From CADCTB01 sp964479465 (lineage in GTDB: Bacteria; Actinomycetota; Acidimicrobiia; Acidimicrobiales; AC-14): a stretch of 49,068 nt of DNA. Where the stretch lies: contig CAYZMG010000029.1 of assembly GCA_964479465.1 (NCBI GenBank), positions 1-49,068 of the forward strand. The letters are read 5' to 3'. Position 1 is the first letter of the stretch; the number at the start of each line of letters is the position of its first letter. Position numbers and translations under genes: made by a program. This document shows, piece after piece, positions 16,571-23,339 of the stretch. The notes below the pieces were generated by a model that did no database searches, was not told the DNA's origin, and worked only from the letters and a program-made list of their open reading frames with translations.

Positions 16571-18064
16571 ATGCCCCACGGCTCGGCAGGGCTCGGCGAG
16601 TTCACCCCACGGTCGGTCTTCTACGACGAGGGTCGGTTCGGCCGGCTGTTCCCCACCTTGCCGCCCTTCGCAGCCGATACGCCATTGGTCCGTGACGCTC
16701 TGCTCGAGCTGGGCGCCAAAGGCGGGCCCATGGACGCCGGCGACGACCTCTCGGACCCGATCGCCCTCATCGTCGACCCGGCCCTCAACGTGAACAACCC
16801 CAACAACCCGGCGATGACAGCCGGCTTCACGTTCGTGGGCCAGTTCCTCGACCACGACATGACATTCGACCCGACCTCCAGCCTGGCCCGCCGCCAGGAT
16901 CCGGAGTCGATCCGCAACTTCCGCATCCCGGCCCTCGACCTCGACAGCGTCTACGGCGGCGGCCCCGGAGCGTCGCCGCACCTGTACGACAGCTCCGCCG
17001 ACGGCGGGCGAACCACACTGTTGACCGAGGAGATCCCCGGCTCGGCCGACGTGTCGATCGGCAACATGGCCCGCTTCGACCTGCCCCGCAACAGCCAGCT
17101 CACCGCCCTGGTGGGCGATCCTCGCAACGACGAGAACCTGATCATCTCCCAGTTCCACCTGGCCCTGCTGCGGTTCCACAACCGGGTGCTGGCCGACGTG
17201 AAGTGCGCCTTGGGCACCGGCTACACCGCCGGGGAGATCTTCGCAGAGGCCCAGCGGGTCGTTCGCTGGCATTACCAATGGATGGTCCTGCGTGAGTTCC
17301 TGCCGGCGACGGTGGGCGCGGTGATGGCCGCCGACGTGCTCACCAACGGTCTCAAGCACTTCAGGTGGCGCAACGACCCCTACATCCCCGTCGAGTTCTC
17401 GGTGGCGGCCTACCGGTTCGGCCACTCCCAGGTCCGCCCCAGCTACCGGGCCAACTTCGGTACCAGCGCCACCGACCCGGCCCAGCAGTTCTTCGCCCTC
17501 ATCTTTGACGCGACCAGGGCCCGCTCCGACGAGGCGCCTGACCTGCGCGGCAGCCGGCGGGCGCCCCGGCGGTTCATCGACTGGCAGACCTTCTTCGACT
17601 TCGGCGATGGGCGGGCCCGCAACAACAAGCTCATCGACACCAAGCTGTCCTCGGTCCTGTTCGAGCTCATGGGCCAGGCCGCGGGCGAGCCCGTCTCCCT
17701 GGCCTCCCGCAACTTCATCCGCAGCTTGACCATGAAGGTACCGTCCGGCCAGCGGGTGGCGCAGGCCATGCAGCTCCCCGTGCTGGACCCCGGCGACCTC
17801 GCCGACCTGGCCTCCTTCAACCTGCGCGACCGCACCCCGCTGTGGTTCTACGTGCTCCGCGAGGCCGAGGTGGCCGCCGGCGGCCAGCACCTCGGGCCGG
17901 TGGGTGGCCGGATCGTCGCCGAGGTCATCTTCGGGCTCGTCAAGGGCGACCGGAACTCCTACCTGCGCCAGGATCCGGACTGGACGCCCACCTACGGCAC
18001 CGGCGGCTCGTTCACCGCCGCCGACCTGCTTCGCGCCGCCGGCGTCGTGGCGACGCTGCCCTGA
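16571..18064 (+). CDS. Animal-type heme peroxidase (peroxidase-cyclooxygenase superfamily)
   Basis: A 497-residue protein with a good start (GGAGG at 16558-16562, ATG 16571). Distal heme region: FTFVGQFLDHDMTFD, with the distal His in DHD; IPALDLDSVYGGGP and NLIISQFHLALLRFHNRVL follow in family order; the proximal His is in AAYRFGHSQVRPSY. This is the layout of bacterial members of the peroxidase-cyclooxygenase superfamily. It would use hydrogen peroxide to oxidise halides, pseudohalides or organic substrates. There is no signal peptide and no membrane-binding segment, so it is cytoplasmic unless delivered by another route. It directly follows the orphan tail-sheath gene and probably shares its transcript. 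Confidence 0.9.
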   Translation: MPHGSAGLGEFTPRSVFYDEGRFGRLFPTLPPFAADTPLVRDALLELGAKGGPMDAGDDLSDPIALIVDPALNVNNPNNPAMTAGFTFVGQFLDHDMTFDPTSSLARRQDPESIRNFRIPALDLDSVYGGGPGASPHLYDSSADGGRTTLLTEEIPGSADVSIGNMARFDLPRNSQLTALVGDPRNDENLIISQFHLALLRFHNRVLADVKCALGTGYTAGEIFAEAQRVVRWHYQWMVLREFLPATVGAVMAADVLTNGLKHFRWRNDPYIPVEFSVAAYRFGHSQVRPSYRANFGTSATDPAQQFFALIFDATRARSDEAPDLRGSRRAPRRFIDWQTFFDFGDGRARNNKLIDTKLSSVLFELMGQAAGEPVSLASRNFIRSLTMKVPSGQRVAQAMQLPVLDPGDLADLASFNLRDRTPLWFYVLREAEVAAGGQHLGPVGGRIVAEVIFGLVKGDRNSYLRQDPDWTPTYGTGGSFTAADLLRAAGVVATLP

Positions 18065-18277
18065 CCCCTGGCAGTTGTTAAGGTGAAGGTGCGATATTGC
18101 CCCGGACCCCGGCAAGCGCTCGCCATGAGCGGAGCGCGCGAGGTGGGCCGGATGCTCAAGAAGAGGGTCATCCCCCGGTCGACGGAGGTCGACCTCGCGC
18201 CGCTCAGGCGGTTCCGGTCGGCCCGAAACGCTCGACGCGGATGGCGCCGGAGCCGGCCGACCGGATTCGGGACAGAG

Positions 18278-18571
18278 TCAGGGCGTGTCGAAGATGGCAT
18301 GGGTCCCGACGCGGCGCCAGATGATGTGGGGTTCGCCCTCCACAATGGCCGGGCCGTACTCGAACGTGGCACGACCGTCCGGGGCCCACGACATCTCGAA
18401 GACGCCGGAGGCACCCTTCACGCCCTTGACCCGCAGACCGGCACGGAACCCGCGGGCGGCGCTCAGATCGGCAACGAAATCCTCGATGGCTGCGAGGAAC
18501 GCAGCCTGCTGACTCTCGGAGAGGGAGTCGAAGTCAGAGCCGAAGCGGGCCAGCCAACTGTAGGTGGGCAC
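18278..18571 (-). CDS. RelE/ParE-like toxin of a type II toxin-antitoxin pair
   Basis: A 97-residue protein starting at GTG 18571, six bases after the stop of the AbrB-like antitoxin gene. The fold signature is FRAGLRVKGVKGASGVFEMS (strand-turn-strand) followed by GRATFEYG and PHIIWRRVGTHAIF, resembling the C-terminal sheet of RelE/ParE-type toxins. The Arg/Lys and His residues in the last strands would be candidates for the ribonuclease site. Size, order (antitoxin first) and spacing fit a toxin-antitoxin operon. The assignment rests on pattern and context; toxicity is inference. Confidence 0.65.
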   Translation of the reverse strand: MPTYSWLARFGSDFDSLSESQQAAFLAAIEDFVADLSAARGFRAGLRVKGVKGASGVFEMSWAPDGRATFEYGPAIVEGEPHIIWRRVGTHAIFDTP

Positions 18572-18577
18572 AGCGCG

Positions 18578-18883
18578 CTACTGGCCAGATCCCCGATCGG
18601 GGCGCTTTGCCCTGGAGCGTAGAGCGGACACGAAGGCCTCGTCGGAGGAGAAGGTCTCGGCTCGCTTCGCCTCACGGTCGTCGTCGGCATCACGCTCGCC
18701 GGCTTGCCAGTCGGGGGACCAGAACCACGCTTGTGCGGCGTCGATCACCTTCTGTGGGCGCAGCAGGATGCCATCCGCCGTGATCTCCGCCTCGAGCAGG
18801 TCGCCCTCCTCCAGCCGCGCCGCCCTCCGGATGTCATCTGGCAACGTGAGTTGGCCTTTGGCCCGCAGTGTTGTCCGGGTCAT
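18578..18883 (-). CDS. AbrB/MazE/SpoVT-type antitoxin
   Basis: A 101-residue protein with a swapped-hairpin AbrB domain at its N-terminus: TTLRAKGQLTLPDDIRRAA followed by EEGDLLEAEITADGILLRP, the typical pattern of MazE/AbrB DNA-binding antitoxins. The C-terminal half is charged and probably disordered, the part that would wrap the toxin. TATGAT (18890-18895) lies six bases before the ATG, so the message is probably leaderless and the protein would bind this same region to repress its own operon. Confidence 0.8.
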   Translation of the reverse strand: MTRTTLRAKGQLTLPDDIRRAARLEEGDLLEAEITADGILLRPQKVIDAAQAWFWSPDWQAGERDADDDREAKRAETFSSDEAFVSALRSRAKRPDRGSGQ

Positions 18884-18889
18884 CGGCCC

Positions 18890-18895
18890 ATCATA
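18890..18895 (-). promoter_or_regulatory. Near-consensus -10 box (TATGAT) of the toxin-antitoxin operon
   Basis: TATGAT on the minus strand, six bases upstream of ATG 18883. No good -35 at 16-18 bases spacing. The short gap makes a leaderless message likely. Confidence 0.45.
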
Positions 18896-18975
18896 CTCTC
18901 TGATCGTCGGATTTTCCTACGGAGAGCGGCCTTGTTCCGACGGTGTGAAAACAATTGAGACATATCCAATTCCAG

Positions 18976-19584
18976 CTAGATCTTGCGCACCCCGACGTGG
19001 ACGTGGTTGAAGTGGCCGGCCACCTTCCACAGGACCTGGAACCGGTAGCCGTTGATGGTCTTGGTGATGTCGCCGCCACCCCAGTCGGGCACCCCGAGGG
19101 CCGCGGCCACCCGGCGAGCAGCCAGTTCCGTCGCCGGCGTCGGGACCTGTATCCCCCGCACGGCCAGATCGGCGGCCCAGGAGTCGCTGCGGCTGACATG
19201 GTGGTCCGACTGGGCACCGCCGGTGGTGCGCCCCCACTGCTCGCTGACGTAGAGCGGCGGGTTGTCCCGTAGCGCGATGGCCGCCAGGAACCGGGCCGGG
19301 CCCTCGGTGCCGGCGTTGCGGCCCGACGGCTGGAACCACTGCTCCGGGGCCGTCGGGTAGACGAACGGAGCCGGCGCCGGCACAGGCTCCGCCGGCGGCT
19401 CCGCCACCAGCGCGGTCGGCGGCGCGGCTTCGAACACAACGTCGGCGATGGCCACCTGCTGACTCGGAACTATCGCCATCTCGGTCCGGATGGCCGGGAC
19501 CGCGCAGCCATCCAGGAACAGGCACGCACCGGCCACCAACGCCGCGCCAAGTCGCCTCAACGCGCGCGAGTTCTCCATCAACAT
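18976..19584 (-). CDS. Lipoprotein with M15 (VanY-like) peptidase-type C-terminal domain
   Basis: About 202 residues from ATG 19584 (TTG 19590 and ATG 19578 are alternatives; a G-rich stretch precedes). The N-terminus has a hydrophobic segment ending in FLDGC, an atypical lipobox. After a Pro/Ala-rich linker the C-terminal domain shows SDHHVSRSDSWAADL and HFNHVHVGV. The H...D...HxH arrangement is that of the zinc-binding D-Ala-D-Ala carboxypeptidase/endopeptidase M15 family. It would act on peptidoglycan outside the membrane. The G of the usual SxHxxGxAxD motif is replaced by Ser, so activity is not certain. It is located upstream of the toxin-antitoxin pair on the same strand, 92 bases apart. 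Confidence 0.65.
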   Translation of the reverse strand: MLMENSRALRRLGAALVAGACLFLDGCAVPAIRTEMAIVPSQQVAIADVVFEAAPPTALVAEPPAEPVPAPAPFVYPTAPEQWFQPSGRNAGTEGPARFLAAIALRDNPPLYVSEQWGRTTGGAQSDHHVSRSDSWAADLAVRGIQVPTPATELAARRVAAALGVPDWGGGDITKTINGYRFQVLWKVAGHFNHVHVGVRKI

Positions 19585-19601
19585 CCCCAACCCCCGCCCT
19601 C

Positions 19602-19621
19602 GCGCAGGTGCTCGCCTGCGC
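19602..19621 (-). repeat. Hairpin upstream of the M15-like lipoprotein gene
   Basis: Perfect 7-bp inverted repeat GCGCAGG / CCTGCGC with a 6-base loop, 18 bases upstream of ATG 19584. It could be a 5' untranslated stem or an operator; nothing further supports either. Confidence 0.4.
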
Positions 19622-19701
19622 CCCCAGTAAGTGCGTTCAATCTAGAGTAAAGCCGCTCTTATGTCCAGGATGAACTGGTTTACGGAGCGTCGCGAAAGGG
19701 T

Positions 19702-19723
19702 AGCGGATGTTTACGGGTCCGCT
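19702..19723 (+). repeat. Inverted repeat in the region upstream of the peptide permease genes
   Basis: AGCGGA and TCCGCT form 6-bp arms around a 10-base spacer that contains GTTTACGG; the same GTTTACGG octamer also occurs about 30 bases upstream (within 19676-19685). A regulator site is possible but unproven. Confidence 0.3.
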
Positions 19724-19788
19724 GACACGTCTGGATAATCGCGCCCTGTGGGTCGCTCGCCGGCCTCCTCTTGGCCCGGCGGACCACA

Positions 19789-19819
19789 TTGAGGCCCGAC
19801 CGCCGCTAGCGCATACTGT
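19789..19819 (+). promoter_or_regulatory. Candidate promoter of the permease genes
   Basis: TTGAGG (19789-19794), 19-base spacer, TACTGT (19814-19819), then eight bases to the ATG at 19828. The spacing suggests a leaderless message. The -35 spacing is slightly long. Confidence 0.4.
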
Positions 19820-19827
19820 CGGCCACC

Positions 19828-20874
19828 ATGACGCAGGTCCTGCGCCCACCCGCGACGGTGACGGCGCCTCCCGCCGACTCGGGGCGCGGGCGCCGGCGCG
19901 CCGCCTATCTCCGCACCGTCGGCCTGTACCTCGTCACCCTCTTCGCCGCCGTCACCCTGACCTTCCTGCTCCCCCGGTTCCTCCCGGGCGATCCTCTCGC
20001 CGCCCTCAACGACGCCGACAGCGGCACGTTCGTCTACGACGCTCAGGAGCGCGACAAGATCGCCGCCTACTACGGACTCGACCGGCCGCTCATCGCCCAG
20101 TACGGCTCGTACCTGTCCGGCCTGACCAGGGGCGACTTCGGCTGGTCGATCTCCCAGAACGTGCCGGTGAGCACCCTGCTCCGCAACCGCCTGCCGTGGA
20201 CGCTCCTCCTCACCGGCTCCGCCCTTCTGCTGTCCTCGGCGATCAGCTACTTCGCCGGCCTCACCGCGGCATGGAACCGGGGCCGGTTCGCCGACCGGGC
20301 CCTCATCGCCGTCCTGTCGGTGACCCGCGCCATCCCCGAGTACGCCATTGCCAGCGCCCTTCTGATCATTTTCGCAGTGACCTACCCCGTGTTCCCCCAG
20401 GCCGGCGCCCATGAGGCCTTCGCCACCTACTCCTCGACGTGGGACCACGTGGCCGACATCCTGTCCCACCTCGCCCTCCCGCTGGCCGCCCTCACCCTCG
20501 GCCTGCTCGCCAACAAGTTCCTCATCGTCCGCAACACCGCCATCGCCACCCTGGGAGAGGACTACATGCTGCTGGCCCGGGCCAAGGGCCTGTCCCGCAG
20601 GGTGCTGAAGTACCGCCACTCCGGGCGCAACGCCCTGCTGCCGTTCGTGACCGCCCTGGGCATCCAGACGGCGTTCGCCCTCGGCGGGTCGGTGTTCGTG
20701 GAGACGATCTTCGCCTATCCCGGAATGGGCACGCTCCTGGAGCGGGCTGTGTTCGCCCGGGACTACCCGCTCCTCCAGGGCTACTTCGTCGTCATCGCCG
20801 TCGTCGTGCTGGTGGCCAACCTCCTCACCGAGCTGACCTACACCAAGCTCGACCCGCGGGTGGGCCGGAGATGA
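19828..20874 (+). CDS. Peptide/nickel-type ABC transporter permease (DppB-like)
   Basis: A 348-residue inner-membrane protein. The first helix (VGLYLVTLFAAVTLTFLLPR) followed by FLPGDPL is the N-terminal signature of DppB/OppB permeases. Other family marks are YGLDRPLIAQYGSYLSGL, GDFGWSISQNVPVS and the EAA loop region DYMLLARAKGLS, which contacts the ATPase, then NALLPFVTALGIQ. With the second permease it would form the channel for a family-5 binding protein. The only such binding protein and ATPase in the window are in the convergent operon to the right, so the transporter appears split between two opposed transcripts. Confidence 0.92.
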   Translation: MTQVLRPPATVTAPPADSGRGRRRAAYLRTVGLYLVTLFAAVTLTFLLPRFLPGDPLAALNDADSGTFVYDAQERDKIAAYYGLDRPLIAQYGSYLSGLTRGDFGWSISQNVPVSTLLRNRLPWTLLLTGSALLLSSAISYFAGLTAAWNRGRFADRALIAVLSVTRAIPEYAIASALLIIFAVTYPVFPQAGAHEAFATYSSTWDHVADILSHLALPLAALTLGLLANKFLIVRNTAIATLGEDYMLLARAKGLSRRVLKYRHSGRNALLPFVTALGIQTAFALGGSVFVETIFAYPGMGTLLERAVFARDYPLLQGYFVVIAVVVLVANLLTELTYTKLDPRVGRR

Positions 20875-21749
20875 CGGCAACCACGATCGCCCGCTCGCCG
20901 AGGGCGGTACCGCTCAGCGGCCGCTGGACCAAGGTTGCCGGGAGTCTCGGCGGCGTGATCCTCGCTGTCTACGTCGGTCTGGTCCTCTTCGGGAGCCAGC
21001 TGGCGCCATTCCGGGCCACCGAGCTGGCCGGCCGCTCACTCGAGGCGCCTGGTGGCGACCACCTGCTGGGCACCAACATCCTGGGCCAGGACCTGGCCAG
21101 CCAGCTCGTCCTCGGCGCCCGCGCCTCCCTCCTGGTTGCCCTGCTCGCCGGCGTGGGCACGGTGCTGGTGGGGGGCATCATCGGAATCCTCGCCGGCTGG
21201 TTCCCCGGCTGGTTCGACAGCGTGCTGATGCGGGTCACCGACCTCACCCTGATCCTCCCCAAGCTGCCCCTGCTGTTGCTCATCGGCGCCCTCACCGGCG
21301 GATCAGTGGTCGGGCTCTCCCTTGTCATCTCGCTGTTGTTCTGGCCCACCGCGGCGCGGATCCTGCGCTCCCAAGTCCTCACCCTCCGCAGCCGCACCCA
21401 CGTCCGGGCCGCCACCGGGTTCGGGGCCGGCACCTGGCACCAGCTTCGGCGCCACATCCTCCCGGACCTGGGCCTGCTGTCGGTGGCGGAATTCATCCCG
21501 GCCGCCGGCCGGGCGGTCGGCCTCCAGGCCGGCCTGGCGTTCTTCGGCATCGGCGACCCGACCCAGCCGTCGTGGGGCGCCATGATCCGCGACGCCATCG
21601 CCTTCCGGGGCGTGTTCATCACCGACGCCTGGAAGTGGTGGCTGGCGCCGCCCGTGATCGCCCTCGTCCTGCTCATCCTCGCCATCACCCTCCTCGGCAC
21701 CGCCGCCGAACAGCGCTTCAGCCCGCGGGTGGCCCGCCACTCGCGCTAG
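20871..21749 (+). CDS. Peptide/nickel-type ABC transporter permease (DppC-like)
   Basis: A 292-residue permease whose ATG overlaps the stop of the first permease (ATGA at 20871-20874). Marks of the DppC/OppC family: HLLGTNILGQDLASQLVLGA near the N-terminus, ILAGWFPGWFDSVLMRVTDL, the EAA loop RTHVRAATGFGAGTWHQLRR, LAFFGIGDPTQPSWGAM and a C-terminal WWLAPPVIALVLLILAITLL. Typical members have a GxDxxGRD motif; here it reads GTNILGQD, a modest change. The stop overlaps that of the convergent DrrB-like gene by four bases. Confidence 0.92.
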   Translation: MTATTIARSPRAVPLSGRWTKVAGSLGGVILAVYVGLVLFGSQLAPFRATELAGRSLEAPGGDHLLGTNILGQDLASQLVLGARASLLVALLAGVGTVLVGGIIGILAGWFPGWFDSVLMRVTDLTLILPKLPLLLLIGALTGGSVVGLSLVISLLFWPTAARILRSQVLTLRSRTHVRAATGFGAGTWHQLRRHILPDLGLLSVAEFIPAAGRAVGLQAGLAFFGIGDPTQPSWGAMIRDAIAFRGVFITDAWKWWLAPPVIALVLLILAITLLGTAAEQRFSPRVARHSR

Positions 21750-22594
21750 AGCACCCGCCGTGGGAACGTCCTGCTGGCGATGGCGACGGTGACGATGATG
21801 CCGCCAACCAGCACGCCGGCGTCCAGCAGCAGCCGGTTCGGGCCGACGCCGACGAGCAACTGGCGGAGCATCTCCACCAGGTAGGTCAGGGGGTTGTACC
21901 GGGCGACGACCTGGAGCCACCCGGGCATGATCTCGACCGAGTACAGGGCATTCGAGGCGAACAGGAGCGGCAGGGTGACCAGCTGGCCGAGGCCCATGAA
22001 CGCCTCCCGGCTCCGGACCAGGGACGCGATCACCATCGACAGGGCCGAAAGCATCGTCGCCCCCAGGAGCACGGCCACCAGCGCACCGACGACCCCGAAC
22101 ACAGACCAGTCGAGGGGGATCCGGATCACGGCCACCACGGCCAGCACCACGGCGACCTGGATCACCGCCCGCATGGCCGAGCTCACGGCCTTGCCCAGGA
22201 TGACTGCGCTCCGGAACGCGGGGGCGACCAGCACCCGTTGGGTGATGCCGAGGTCGCGCTCCCAGATGATGGCCATGCCCGAGAAGATGGCGACGAACAG
22301 CACGGACTGGGCCAGGACGCCGGGCACGAGGAACGCCTTGTAGGGCACCTCCTGAACGCCGAGCTCGCGCACCCGGGACACCGCGGAGCCGAAGACCAGC
22401 AGCCACAGCAGCGGCTGGGCGGCCCGGGCGACGAGCACCGAGCGCTCCCGGCGGGCCCGGAACAGCTCGGCCTGGGCCATGGCGACGACGGTGCCGGCGT
22501 AGGAGGCGGCGAGCTGGCGGGGGGTGAGGGCCGGGACGGCCTCAACCAAGGCGTCGGGCGGTGCGGCGGGTGCGGCTGATGTCGTGGAACTCAC
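21746..22594 (-). CDS. ABC-2 type export permease (DrrB-like)
   Basis: A 282-residue membrane protein with six hydrophobic segments and the ABC-2 family pattern: RRERSVLVARAAQPLLWLLV, ERDLGITQRVLVAPAFRSAV, MVIASLVRSREAFMGLGQLV, LPLLFASNALYSVEIMP and YNPLTYLVEMLRQLL. Such permeases export drugs, lipids or polysaccharides together with a DrrA-type ATPase, encoded just upstream. The listed start GTG 22594 overlaps the ATPase gene by 53 bases. A perfect GGAGGTGA (22591-22598 on the minus strand) covers that GTG, so the true start may be a little further downstream. It is the last gene of the operon. Confidence 0.88.
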   Translation of the reverse strand: MSSTTSAAPAAPPDALVEAVPALTPRQLAASYAGTVVAMAQAELFRARRERSVLVARAAQPLLWLLVFGSAVSRVRELGVQEVPYKAFLVPGVLAQSVLFVAIFSGMAIIWERDLGITQRVLVAPAFRSAVILGKAVSSAMRAVIQVAVVLAVVAVIRIPLDWSVFGVVGALVAVLLGATMLSALSMVIASLVRSREAFMGLGQLVTLPLLFASNALYSVEIMPGWLQVVARYNPLTYLVEMLRQLLVGVGPNRLLLDAGVLVGGIIVTVAIASRTFPRRVL

Positions 22595-23339
22595 CTCCCT
22601 GAACCTGGGCGCCGGCGGTGAGGCTGACGAAAACGTCCTCCAGCGTGCCGTCGCCGGCCCCCAGCGCAGAGCGCAGCTCCACCGGGCTGCCCTCGGCTCG
22701 GATCTCCCCGCCGCTCATCACGGCCACTCGCTGGCACTGCTCCTCGGCCTCCTCCATCAGGTGGGTCGTGACCAGCATCGTGAGGCCGGTCTCCGCCCGC
22801 ATCTCGGCCAGGTGGCGCCAGACGGCTCGGCGGGCCACGGGGTCGAGACCGATCGTCGGCTCGTCGAGGAGGAGCAGCCGGGGCTTGTGCAGCAGGGCGC
22901 AGGCGATCTCAAGCCGGCGGACCATGCCGCCGGAGTACGACCGCACGACCCTGTCGGCGGCGCCGGCGATGTCCATCAGCTCGAGCAGCTCGGTGATCCG
23001 CTCCGCCCGCTCCTCCCGGCGGATGCCGTGCAAGCGGGCGAACAGGGTGGCGTTCTCCCGCCCCGTGAGCGAGCCGTCGGCCGACAGCGCCTGGGGCACG
23101 TAGCCGATGAGCCGGCGGACGGTAGCCGCTTCGGCCGCCACCTCGTGGCCGAGGATCCACGCCCGCCCCGACGCCGGCCGCAGCAGGGTCGTGAGCACTC
23201 GCATGATCGAGGTCTTGCCCGCCCCGTTGGGCCCCAACAGGCCGAAGACCTCGCCGGCCTCCACCCCGAAGCTGGCGCCCCGCACCGCCTCGAAGTCGCC
23301 GTACCGGACGACGAGCTCGTCGACGATCAGGGCTTTCAC
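22542..23339 (-). CDS. ABC-2 type exporter ATP-binding protein (DrrA-like)
   Basis: A 265-residue ATPase: Walker A LLGPNGAGKTS, Q-loop region RRLIGYVPQALSADGSLTG, signature SYSGGMVRRLEIA, Walker B LLLLDEPTIGLD and the switch His in LVTTHLMEEAEE. RENATLFARLHG and the C-terminal LEDVFVSLT are typical of DrrA/daunorubicin-type exporters. Its GTG start overlaps the stop of the double ATPase gene (GTGA at 23336-23339). It would power export through the following DrrB-like permease. Confidence 0.92.
   Translation of the reverse strand: MKALIVDELVVRYGDFEAVRGASFGVEAGEVFGLLGPNGAGKTSIMRVLTTLLRPASGRAWILGHEVAAEAATVRRLIGYVPQALSADGSLTGRENATLFARLHGIRREERAERITELLELMDIAGAADRVVRSYSGGMVRRLEIACALLHKPRLLLLDEPTIGLDPVARRAVWRHLAEMRAETGLTMLVTTHLMEEAEEQCQRVAVMSGGEIRAEGSPVELRSALGAGDGTLEDVFVSLTAGAQVQGGEFHDISRTRRTARRLG

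Noticed and set aside
15553..18064. Prophage or complete contractile injection system
   Set aside because: No other tail, head, lysis, integrase or ATPase gene is in the window; only the sheath homologue is present.
18083..18622. Plus-strand frame over the toxin gene and the region after the peroxidase
   Set aside because: No ribosome site or motif, and it overlaps the toxin gene. The stretch 18065-18277 otherwise holds only a short palindrome (GAGGTCGACCTC, 18185-18196), too common in GC-rich DNA to call.
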